17,994 bases of DNA from Spirogloea muscicola. Its lineage: Eukaryota; Streptophyta; Zygnematophyceae; Spirogloeales; Spirogloeaceae. The notes under the pieces are model-generated. The model saw nothing but the letters and a program-made list of their open reading frames with translations. It was not told the DNA's origin and did no database searches. The stretch spans positions 118,570 to 136,563 of the forward strand of contig WELB01000128.1 of NCBI GenBank assembly GCA_009602725.1. Direction: 5' to 3'. This document shows positions 1 to 16,589 of the stretch, piece after piece. Within the stretch, counting starts at the first letter, position 1. The number at the start of each line of letters is the position of its first letter. A program made the position numbers and the translations under genes.

Positions 1-303
1 TTCTTCCCGCTCGCCATCGATACGCACGGGGCGCTGGGCGCTCGGTGGCTCGAGCTGCTCAACCAGCTCTCTCGTCACGCCATTGCCCGCCGCTTCCATG
101 GGGAGCCGGTGGACTCCCATGCAGCAGGGTCGCTAGCGCAGGTGTACCGCATGCGCTTGGCCGTCTCGCTGCAGAGGTCTATGGCCCGCGCGCTGCACCT
201 GCGTGCAGGCAGAGCCCTCGCTGCAGCCTCTGGCTCTGGCCAGGGGACCCGCTTCCAGGAACCCAGTCTCTCCGACCTGAGGCTGCTTAGCAGAGGTTAC
301 TGA
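1..303 (+). mobile_element. C-terminal fragment of a LINE (non-LTR) reverse transcriptase ORF
   Basis: Frame 1 is open from the first base of the window to a TGA at 301-303 (100 codons), so the gene enters from outside the window. The translation begins FFPLAIDTHGALG and continues with a segment reading YRMRLAVSLQRSMARALHLR. A 'PL.(I/V/F)(D/E)T.G..G' motif followed some 40-50 residues later by 'R(L/I)(A/S)V.LQR.(N/M)A.A' is the pattern I know from the extreme C-terminus of RT proteins of non-LTR elements in algae and protists. The catalytic RT domain is not in the window. Diverged copies of the same coding end lie on the minus strand at 1019-1173 and 3483-3600, which supports a dispersed element rather than a host gene. 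The last ~30 codons, after HLRAGRA, look less constrained. The stop codon sits inside the conserved 46-nt motif at 277-322, so the ORF end and the 3' tail are one conserved unit. Confidence 0.75.
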
Positions 304-459
304 GTGCTTCGTAGCTGCTTCGTTTCTTTTCTGTGCTTAAAAGGCTCCTCTTTGGCTTTGGACATTGTCCATTCTTTTTTAGGCTGGCTTTGCCAGCCCC
401 TCTTTTCTATGGGCGCGCTCTTCTTTTGCCAGCCCTCTTCTCTACGGGCGCGCACTTCT
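304..459 (+). mobile_element. 3' tail of the LINE, stem-loop variant gamma, with internal tandem duplication
   Basis: This stretch directly follows the RT stop and is the best view of the element's 3' end. It contains the end of the motif at 277-322 (46 nt, repeated at 4344-4389 with a single difference), then a GGACATTGTCC palindrome (360-370), a pyrimidine run, and the hairpin AGGCTGGC-TTT-GCCAGCC (381-398). The segment from the right hairpin arm onwards (391-426) is repeated in diverged form at 427-459, a period of 36. The same tail variant occurs on the minus strand at 3821-3898. A stem-loop near the 3' end is known in several LINE families as the site bound by the reverse transcriptase; that role here is an inference. 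Confidence 0.65.
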
Positions 460-486
460 CCATGGGAGGAGGGCCCAGTTCCGTCC

Positions 487-910
487 GCCCTCGTGGCAAA
501 CGCACGTTTCCTCCTTAGCGCGCCCCAAAAGGCGTCCTAGTCAGCGCCGATGTGGCGCCTCCGTGGCGCGCGTCCGCGTCCGGGCGCAAAAGGTCGTGAA
601 GCCCTGGCGTTCCATACACCGCGCGACACGGTCCCCCTCGTCCGTCCGTCCCTCCCGGTGTGAAACGGCCCTTAGGAAGGGGGGGGTGGTCGGAATCGGG
701 AGGTGGTCCCGATTCCGGCCACCCTCGTGGCACACGGCGCCGTTCTCCGCTTAACGGGGGCAAACGGCGTCCTGGTCAGCGTCCGACGTGGCGCCTTCGT
801 GGCGTGCGACCACGACCGGGCCCGCGCCAGTGTAACGCCGGTCAATCCATGCGACGCGCGACACGTACCCCTCGGCGCGGCCAAGACCGACCCGGTGTAA
901 CCCGGCCTTA
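487..910. repeat. Diverged tandem duplication, period about 235 bp
   Basis: Two GC-rich units lie head to tail at about 487-675 and 721-910. Matching landmarks recur at nearly constant offset: TCGTGGCA at 491 and 725, GGCGTCCT followed by GTCAGCG at 531 and 766, and CGGTGT followed by CGGCC..TTA near 656 and 893. The offsets of 234-237 show small indels, and the units differ at many positions, so the duplication is old. The 45 bp between the units contain an imperfect hairpin. No coding constraint is visible: the open frames across this stretch are short and occur on both strands. The second unit runs straight into an inverted LINE-tail fragment at 904. Confidence 0.7.
688..720. repeat. Short inverted repeat between the tandem units
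   Basis: Arms 688-701 and 707-720 (14 nt each, one mismatch that can pair G-U in one strand) flank the 5-nt loop GGTGG. It follows a run of eight or more G residues. It lies exactly between the two copies of the 235-bp repeat and is not present within either, so it marks the unit boundary. It has no T-run, and a terminator function is not suggested. Confidence 0.5.
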
Positions 911-963
911 CATAAGCAGCCTCAGGTCAGAGAAACCTTGGCTCCTGGAAGCGGGTCCCCTGG
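904..963 (-). mobile_element. LINE coding-end fragment, minus strand (outer part)
   Basis: Read on the minus strand, this matches the end of the RT ORF at about 240-290: the GGGACCCGCTTCCAGGA core (945-962 as complement) followed by CTGACCTGAGGCTGCTTA. It is the continuation of the fragment at 1019-1173, from which it is separated by a 57-bp insertion (964-1020). The copy stops within GGCTGCTTA and lacks the stop-codon motif and any tail beyond. It abuts the second unit of the GC-rich tandem repeat. Confidence 0.65.
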
Positions 964-1020
964 CTAACATGTGCTTGCCTTGTACTTGGCCAAAATTGTT
1001 TCAAATACACGGAATTTCCG
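964..1020. other. 57-bp insertion in a LINE coding-end fragment, flanked by TGG
   Basis: Compared with the uninterrupted copy at 230-250, the inverted copy here is split between CCTGG and CCAGAGCC. The extra 57 bp (964-1020) are AT-rich relative to their surroundings and are bounded by TGG on both sides (961-963 and 1021-1023). I see no terminal inverted repeats longer than a few bases and no GT..AG ends on the minus strand, so it is neither an obvious transposon nor an obvious intron. Its end carries a small palindrome, CGGAATTTCCG with one offset base. Its origin is unknown. Confidence 0.55.
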
Positions 1021-1173
1021 TGGCCAGAGCCAGAGGCAGCAGCGGGGGCTCTTACCGCCACTTCTTCCGGCACGCAGGTGCAAAGCGCGGGCCATAGACC
1101 GCTGCAGCCAGACGGCCAAGCGCATGCGGTACACCTGCGCTAGCGACCCGGCTGCATGAAAGTCCACCGGAAG
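1019..1173 (-). pseudogene. LINE reverse-transcriptase C-terminal fragment, inverted copy
   Basis: The minus-strand translation contains HAAGSLAQVYRMRLAVWLQR and RSMARALHLRAGR, almost identical to the copy ending at 303 (one visible change is V-S-LQR to V-W-LQR). After HLRAGR the two copies differ by an insertion (SGGKS region). Upstream on the minus strand there is no further RT sequence. Instead the frame runs directly out of a 3'-tail segment (1184-1254), which is the wrong order for an intact element (tail, then coding end). This is therefore a rearranged or chimeric fragment and cannot encode a functional enzyme. Confidence 0.7.
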
Positions 1174-1183
1174 AAAGAAGAAA

Positions 1184-1254
1184 GGGCTCGCCCATTGAGG
1201 GTAAGGGGCTGGAAAAGCCAGCCCAAAAAAGAAGGACCAAAGTACGAAGAGGCC
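1184..1254 (-). mobile_element. LINE 3' tail, variant beta, minus strand
   Basis: On the minus strand this reads GGCC..CTTCGTACTTTGG, a T-run, then the hairpin GGGCTGG-CTTTT-CCAGCCC, then TACCCTCAATGGGCGAGCCC. It is closely similar to the copies at 3711-3786 (minus) and 4426-4500 (plus). It lies upstream, in the minus-strand sense, of an RT coding end, a join that an unrearranged element would not show. Confidence 0.65.
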
Positions 1255-1269
1255 GGAAAGAGGCCTCAT

Positions 1270-2004
1270 GCCTCTTCGACCGCTACCTGAACACGTGTCC
1301 TGGGCAAGGATGCCGGACCATTTGAACAGAAGAGGCGGGCCTCATTTCGTTATCCTTTATTCAGCCTGCCATCCAGAACGCTGTGCTTTAGTCGGCTGCC
1401 ACTTTGGCGCACTTGCTGCAACCACAGTTATTGAGGGCTAGCCGACTTACAGTGGAGGGCTTTTGGCTCATGGACTTGTGCTTAGACTGCGGTGCTCATC
1501 ACCGAAGGGGCAACACAAGCATTTCCATAGTCACGGCGCTGTTTGAGCTACCGGCCATTATCTGCGGCTCCGCTACAAGGTGAAATTGTTGGTAAATCAA
1601 TGATAGGATTATAACCTTTCAATTACAGGATAGTGGTGTAAAGCAGACACCTCGAGTGCAATGAGAGGGACTGGGTATTGTGTCAACTGAATCTGATGCC
1701 AGAATCATGGGACAGTGCCTCAGAATGCAATTGTAAGCTCATGCAGTGAAAGCAGTTTATCTTCTTCTTCTATGGACAAATTACTGGCTATCCTGACAAA
1801 GTTTCTGTCTTGGAAGCAGACGAAGATTATGGTAACAGCATCACTTGTCTCCACCGATGTAGACCATTCGTGGGACTCGGTGAAGTTGAAGGCAGTACTG
1901 ACTCTCAGCTAAACCTCCACTCAGATCAGCTGGCAGGCAGCAAGCTACTCCGACTTGCGGCTGCTGACTCGGGGTTACTGGCCTCCCATTTGCTGTAGTC
2001 ACTT
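1270..2004. other. No recognisable gene
   Basis: About 735 bp of moderate GC with only short open frames on both strands. I recognise no protein family. A weak resemblance of the LMPESWDS stretch near 1690-1720 to Copia-type Gag was considered and dropped. A 7-bp inverted repeat (GTCGGCT near 1391, AGCCGAC near 1440) is too short to interpret. This could be unique intergenic DNA or an old decayed repeat. Confidence 0.4.
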
Positions 2005-2121
2005 GCAAAGCTGTGGTTCTAGCCAATCACAGCCCTCTACTGGAAGAAAGAGTCTTTCTTGCTTGTTAGCCTTCAGCCCTTCGGCTGTTTCTCTTTCGAC
2101 CTTGTCCTCTTTTTGTGGGCT
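2005..2121 (+). mobile_element. Degenerate LINE tail fragments
   Basis: CACAGCCCTCTACTGGA (2026-2045) and CTTTCGACCTTGTCC followed by a T-run and GGGCTGGCTTC (2092-2127) match pieces of tail variant alpha, whose better-preserved copies read GGCCCCTTCGAACCTTGTCAATTC, T-run, GGGCTGGCTTCTCACAGCCC. Here the hairpin's left arm is present but its right arm is missing. At that point the sequence changes into antisense rRNA (2122-2342). Identification rests on short matches. Confidence 0.4.
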
Positions 2122-2342
2122 GGCTTCCGTCTCTGTCAGAAGCTTATAGCACGTGTCCTTCTCACCTTCCCGGGTAGGTGTCAGACTCTATACATCATGT
2201 TACCACTTAGCAGAGTCCTGTTTTTTGGAAACAGTCGCTGCTCCATTTCTGTGCCACTTTCTCCTTACTTCTGAAGAAAGCACCCCTTCTTCCGAAGTTA
2301 CGGCGTCATTTGCCGAGTTCCTTCGACGTAATTCTCTCAAGA
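2122..2342 (-). pseudogene. Mitochondrial-type large-subunit rRNA fragment (domain IV), nuclear copy
   Basis: On the minus strand the sequence carries hallmark LSU rRNA blocks in the right order: CTTGAGAGAA, GAAGGAACTCGGCAAAT, CCGTAACTTCGG, AGAAGGGGTGCT, then GCGACTGTTT, ACAGGACTCTGCTAA, GTAACATGATGTATAGAGTC, TGACACCTACCCGG and a piece containing TATAAGCTTCTGA. These correspond to about positions 1650-1860 of E. coli 23S rRNA. The wording (GGACTCTGCTAA, GTATAGAGTCTGACACC) fits plant/green-algal mitochondrial 26S rather than cytosolic 25S or plastid 23S; this is judged from memory. Compared with the conserved sequence there are small deletions, in the loop after GACTGTTT and after CCCGG, so it is decaying. 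Only about 220 bp are present, bounded on one side by a LINE-tail fragment. Most likely it is a nuclear insertion of mitochondrial DNA. Confidence 0.8.
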
Positions 2343-3028
2343 AGCAAATTAGACTTGTGACGATCATTCAAGCCTTCACACATTAAGTGCTGATGTTACA
2401 AGCCCATGACTTAGCATAAGCAAGATACTTCCTGCCATTCCCTGCATATTGAGGCTAAGCATACAATTCTTTTAAAATGTATGTCTGCTATTGAAAAAGT
2501 AGGCAATTGTCGTCCTGATTGCGATTGGTCTCAAGGTTGTTAAATTAGTGTATGCAATTCCACTAGCCTAGGCAAAACTGATGTACAAAAGTATATAGCA
2601 GAAATGAGCAGATGAAGGTTGTTGCTACATGTTCCTGAGACCCCTGTATTCTAGTCGAAGTAGCCTAGTGCTTTGGCCTAAACTCCGTAGCGATTTATTT
2701 CAAAATAAGAACAATAGTCATCGTAGGTCTTTGCATCTCAATGACAACGTTTGTATGTTCTCTTCTCTTATCTTATCAGCTGTCTATCGCTCAATTTCAG
2801 TATGTAGTATTGTAAAGCGGTTGGCCTTTCACAGCCATGCTATGTGAGCCAATAGTGGCACAGCGAGCAGGCTGACTCCAACTGCGCGGGCCTTTGTAAG
2901 AGCTCACTTCTTCGTACTTCAAGAGAGTTTTCGCTGGAGAAGCTGTTGCCTCTTTCGCCCACTAGGGATCAGTTACTGAGTAACCATCCTTCATGGTACG
3001 TGCTTACTTCCATGATTTTGCGCTTTCC
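2343..3028. other. AT-richer stretch without a recognisable gene
   Basis: About 690 bp with lower GC than either flank. I find no protein family and no further rRNA block I can align by eye, though some of it could be more mitochondrial-derived DNA continuing from 2342. A perfect 13-nt palindrome, GTTACTGAGTAAC, lies near 2972. It resembles the GGTTACTGAGTGC motif of the LINE 3' end, but the match is too short to decide. Confidence 0.4.
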
Positions 3029-3107
3029 GGCCCCTTCGGACCTTGATTACTCATTTAGGGGCTGGCTTTTCACAGCCCTCGCCCCCCTTTAGGGAGAGCC
3101 ACTTTCT
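3029..3107 (+). mobile_element. LINE 3' tail, variant alpha, plus strand
   Basis: GGCCCCTTCGGACCTTG is followed by a T-containing run, the hairpin GGGGCTGGCTTTTCACAGCCC and GGGAGAGCCACTTTC. It matches, in opposite orientation, the copies at 3202-3277, 3351-3422 and 3983-4056. No coding end precedes it, so it is a tail-only (strongly 5'-truncated) copy or a recombination remnant. Confidence 0.65.
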
Positions 3108-3201
3108 TTTGGATGAGCTTATTTTCTGTTGCAAGAGTGCGGCTCGCTCACCTTAGCCGCGGGTGGAGTGGGCGCCCAGCTACACCTCCACACCTTTGAG
3201 A

Positions 3202-3277
3202 GAAGTGGCTCGCCCAAAGGGGGCGAGGGCTGTGAACAGCAAGCCCGAAAAGGATTGACAAGGTCCCCGAAGGGGCC
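3202..3277 (-). mobile_element. LINE 3' tail, variant alpha, minus strand (copy 1)
   Basis: On the minus strand it reads GGCCCCTTCGGGGACCTTG, then a run with TTTTCGGGCTTGCTGTTCACAGCCC, then GGGCGAGCCACTTC. The hairpin left arm has diverged (GGGCTTGCTG). It forms a diverged inverted pair with the plus-strand copy at 3029-3107, with about 95 bp of other sequence between them. Confidence 0.6.
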
Positions 3278-3350
3278 AACAGCGCTGAAGAAGGAAAGGG
3301 GGCAAGGTGTGGACTGCCAACCGGAGAGGTAGGGGCTCTCCAAAAGAGAA

Positions 3351-3422
3351 TTGGCTCTCCGAATGGGGGCAAGGGCTGTGAGAAGCCAGCCCGAAAAGAA
3401 TTGACAAAGGTTCGAAGGGGCC
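3351..3422 (-). mobile_element. LINE 3' tail, variant alpha, minus strand (copy 2)
   Basis: It is nearly identical to the copy at 3986-4056: across about 70 bp I count one substitution (CTCCG versus CTCCC) and one extra A (GACAAAGG versus GACAAGG). Such similarity, against the poorer match to neighbouring copies, suggests recent duplication or gene conversion between these two. On the minus strand a broken RT coding end (3483-3600) lies upstream, in the order expected for an element: coding end, then tail. Confidence 0.65.
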
Positions 3423-3482
3423 AAATGGATAACTCAGTAGCACAAGTGAGGAGCCGCAAATCCGAAAGACTAGCAGCCGGAA

Positions 3483-3600
3483 AAGCAATTCCCCTGACGA
3501 AAGCCAGAGGCTGCAGCTAGAGCACGGCCGGCACGCAGGTGCGAGGCTTGGGCCAAGGACCGCTGAAAGGGAGAGAGAGAGGCGCATGCGGTGGACTTGA
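3483..3600 (-). pseudogene. LINE reverse-transcriptase C-terminal fragment, decayed
   Basis: The minus-strand translation contains RSLAQASHLRAGRALAAASG, matching RSMARALHLRAGRALAAASG of the copy at 1-303. The upstream part (HRMRL, SLS, FQRS) continues in another frame, so at least one frameshift is present. On the minus strand it is followed by AGTCTTTCGGATTTGCGGCT and GCTACTGAGT, a diverged version of the stop-codon motif, and then by the alpha tail at 3351-3422. The order coding end, stop motif, tail is therefore preserved here. Confidence 0.65.
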
Positions 3601-3710
3601 GCGAGCGAGCCAGCGGCGTTGAAGTCAGCCTGCTAACCCCGCCTGCGGGACACAGCGCGGGGGCCTGGCGAGCAGGTCGAGCCACTGGGACCTCAAGAGA
3701 CGAGAGGAAG

Positions 3711-3786
3711 GGGGCTCGCCCAGTGAGGATAGGGGCTGGGAAAATGCCAGCCCAAAAAGGAAACGAACAAGGTACAAGAAGGGGCC
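3711..3786 (-). mobile_element. LINE 3' tail, variant beta, minus strand
   Basis: The minus strand reads GGCCCCTTCTTGTACCTTG, then the hairpin GGGCTGG-CATTTTC-CCAGCCC, then TATCCTCACTGGGCGAGCCC. The hairpin stem is a perfect 7 bp. It sits between the RT fragment and the gamma tail (3821-3898), so several tails of different variants are strung together in one orientation. Confidence 0.65.
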
Positions 3787-3820
3787 AGGGAAAGCACTAA
3801 GAAAAACAAGCACAGAAAGA

Positions 3821-3898
3821 AAGTGCTTGCCCACAGAGAAGAGGGGCTGGCAAAGCCAACCCAAAAAGAATGGACAATGTCCAAAGCCAAGAAAAGCC
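3821..3898 (-). mobile_element. LINE 3' tail, variant gamma, minus strand
   Basis: The minus strand reads TTGGCTTTGGACATTGTCC, a T-run, GGGTTGGCTTTGCCAGCCCC, then TCTTCTCTGTGGGCAAGCAC. It matches the tail of the copy at 304-420, including the GGACATTGTCC palindrome. It is followed, in the minus sense, by GTGCTTGTTTTTCTTAGTGCTT and then by the beta tail. Confidence 0.65.
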
Positions 3899-3929
3899 AT
3901 TAGCCTGGGATGCAGAAAGAACCTAGGCA

Positions 3930-4056
3930 GCTGCGAAGCTCAGCACTCAGTAACCCCTGCTAAGCAGCCTCAGGTCAGAGAAGAAGTGGCTCTCCCAATG
4001 GGGGCAAGGGCTGTGAGAAGCCAGCCCGAAAAGAATTGACAAGGTTCGAAGGGGCC
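3930..4056 (-). mobile_element. LINE stop-codon motif plus alpha tail, minus strand
   Basis: 3983-4056 is an alpha tail (see 3351-3422 for the near-identical copy). 3930-3973 is the complement of the CTGAGGCTGCTTAGCAGGGG / TTACTGAGTGCT motif that spans the RT stop codon at 301-303. Here the order on the minus strand is tail, then stop motif, the reverse of an intact element. This indicates either a tandem of elements with coding sequence lost or later rearrangement. Confidence 0.6.
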
Positions 4057-4110
4057 AAACTACGAGCTAAGCAGCGACTGCGGGGCCTGAAGAGGCTATG
4101 GCAGAATGGG

Positions 4111-4227
4111 GGAACCCAGTCAGAGAGACTGGGTTCCTGGAAGCGGGTCCCCTGGCGACAGGCGAGAGCCCGTGCCGTCGCCCTCTACTGGATGGGCAGG
4201 GGACCCGCTTCCAGGAACCCAGTCTCT
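4111..4227. repeat. Perfect 31-bp inverted repeat with a nested 10-bp hairpin
   Basis: The arms 4124-4154 and 4197-4227 are exact reverse complements over 31 bp with a 42-bp loop (4155-4196). The right arm is also identical, base for base, to 241-271, the end of the LINE RT ORF (the part coding GTRFQEPSLS). GGAACCCAGT at 4111-4120 can pair with ACTGGGTTCC at 4128-4137, giving a competing smaller hairpin. The structure looks like two copies of one LINE segment placed head to head; the loop itself is not symmetrical. On the right it leads towards the plus-strand motif and tail beginning at 4344. Confidence 0.8.
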
Positions 4228-4343
4228 ATATTATGTAGCCTTGTTTAGTTTGCACTCGCCTCTGCTTGAACTGTGTATTGGCTTGAATTGGCCTCCCTTT
4301 TCATTTCATGCGCCCCGCGCGCCTTTCTCTCTCTCTCAGTCTC

Positions 4344-4551
4344 CTGAGGCTGCTTAGCAGGGGTTACTGAGTGCTTCGTAGCTGCTTCGCTTCTTTTCAG
4401 TGCTTGTTGTTCTTCGTACTTCCCCTGGTCCCTTCTCGTCCTTTGTACATTCTTTTCTGGGCTGGCTTTTTCCAGCCCCTATCCTCCATGGGCGAGCCCT
4501 TCTCTCTTCTTCCAGCCCCTATCCTCAATGGGCGAAGCCCTTCTCTCTACT
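4344..4551 (+). mobile_element. LINE stop-codon motif and beta tail with 40-bp tandem duplication, plus strand
   Basis: 4344-4389 matches 277-322 over 46 nt with one difference. It is followed by CTTTTCAGTGCTTGTTGTTC and a beta tail (4426-4500) with the hairpin GGGCTGG-CTTTTT-CCAGCCC. The segment starting at the right hairpin arm, 4472-4511, is repeated at 4512-4551 (period 40, differing at two positions by eye). The coding end itself is absent; 4240-4340 upstream is pyrimidine-rich and unrelated. Confidence 0.7.
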
Positions 4552-4559
4552 GGATGAGT

Positions 4560-5486
4560 CTTTCGTCCACGGGGGCCTGGGGCCCAGCCCTCAAGTGCCA
4601 CGTGGCAGCACCGCCGCGGTGCCACCGTAGCATGGCCTTGACGTGGCGGGCCTACAGGGTGACCCCGGCGGGACCGAGCCGGGCGGCCATTGGGCGCGCG
4701 GGCCGGCTAACCGGAATCCAGAGCAGTTGGAGTAACCGCGGTAGCCCTCGGCAAGCCAGGACAGCACGGTTAGCCGGGGGCGACGTGGGCGCCCGCGTCC
4801 CCTGGGGTTCCAGAAGTGCCACCGCCACCCCCCAACCCTCCCTCCTCCCCCCACCTTCCTGGCCCTCCCCCCCCCTCCTCCCTCCTCCCTCCCTCCTCCA
4901 CTCGATACCCGCTCCACTTTTCCCGAGGTGTCCATCCCCCGTGTCCCAATGCTTTGACTTACCCACAAAGTTTAATGGTTTGGGCTGGCCTTTGTCCAGC
5001 CCTTTTGCTCGCCCTCTCCCTCTCTCCCTCGCAGCTCTGTCCAGCCCCCACCTCCCCACGTCCGCCTTCCCACGCTTGTACTCTCCCAAGAAAGTGGGTC
5101 TCCCACAATGGAGGCGAGGGTCGCGGATCCGCCAACACCCACCTAGCTTCTCGGCCATTCTGGCCACTACACCACTCTCCCCTGCACTTTTCCCTCTCCT
5201 CTTCTCTGTGGACGCGCGCGTCCACCCCGAGCGCAGGCGTGTGGCCCCATCTCCCGCTGCTCGACGGCCCTCGCCTGCAGGCCAGGGCCTGTCGACGTAC
5301 ACTTCAGCTGGACCCCTCTTCCGTGTGGCCCTCTTCTCCCGCACAAGGCGCAGCTTACCAGCGAAGACCCAACAGCGCAAACAGTCGCGCTGCTGCGTAG
5401 AGGCCTCGAAGAGTCACGGGGTTACACTCAGCCCTCAGCTCTCAGTATAGCGGAGGCTGCAGAGAGGAAGCCTCGGAGGGCTCCTG
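4560..5486. promoter_or_regulatory. GC-rich region upstream of the ABCC gene; probable promoter/5' UTR zone
   Basis: Very GC-rich DNA containing GCACCGCCGCGGTGC-type palindromes (about 4606-4622), a long C/T run on the plus strand (4820-4911) and a lone tail hairpin GGGCTGG-CCTTTGT-CCAGCCC (near 4984-5004). No TATA box or initiator can be assigned with confidence. Long open frames occur here on both strands (4371-5450 plus, 4652-5380 minus), but they are Pro/Ser or Arg/Gly-rich, match nothing I know and begin inside repeat DNA, so I do not call them genes. Position suggests the transcription start of the downstream gene lies here; that is inference. Confidence 0.35.
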
Positions 5487-16226
<10,740 letters not shown>

Positions 16227-16589
16227 GCCAAGCGCCTGCCCTGTGTTTTGTTACAACAGCACGCTGCCGCAACATATTGAGCATAGCTTTCACAATCTTA
16301 TCTTGTTCATGTAGCAGCAAGGTAGGAGACAATTCTGCTGCCCGGCACCATTGCCAGGCTCCCAATTGCCCTGGTAGAGTGTTGTACACTAGGTTCAGAG
16401 GTGTAGATGGTTAGGATTCTAGATGTGGTGATCTCGTGGGTAAATTGGTTTGTTTTTTTAGAGAAGAGATAACATACTCGCCCTTCTGCGCAGTCCTTAG
16501 CGTTTTGGCTAGGGACACACAACTCACATTGAGCTGTACGTATGCTGCGTAAGGGAATGACAGCCCAATCAAAGCTTGAATGCTTCCAC

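Noticed and set aside
1540-1580. tRNA-like wording (GGTAGCTCAAACAGCGCC) on the minus strand
   Set aside because: The D-arm cannot be completed, there is no T-arm at the right distance and no acceptor stem; considered chance.
1681-1960. Weak resemblance to a Copia-type Gag (LMPESWDS)
   Set aside because: Only a few residues match, the frame stops soon after, and there is no CCHC knuckle, protease or LTR nearby.
2059-2386. Short plus-strand open frames at 2059-2274 and 2153-2386
   Set aside because: They are shadows over the antisense LSU rRNA fragment.
3180-3587. 135-codon minus-strand frame
   Set aside because: It is a translation of decayed LINE coding end and alpha tails in mixed frames; the true RT match in this stretch needs a frameshift.
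4652-5380. 242-codon open frame on the minus strand
   Set aside because: Arg/Gly-rich translation of the GC-rich, polypyrimidine region. It overlaps the plus-strand frame and matches no family. Long open frames are expected by chance at this GC content.
4371-5450. 359-codon open frame on the plus strand
   Set aside because: It begins inside the LINE stop motif/tail repeat, then runs through C-rich low-complexity DNA giving Pro/Ser/Leu-rich sequence. An equally long frame exists on the opposite strand, and no domain is recognisable.
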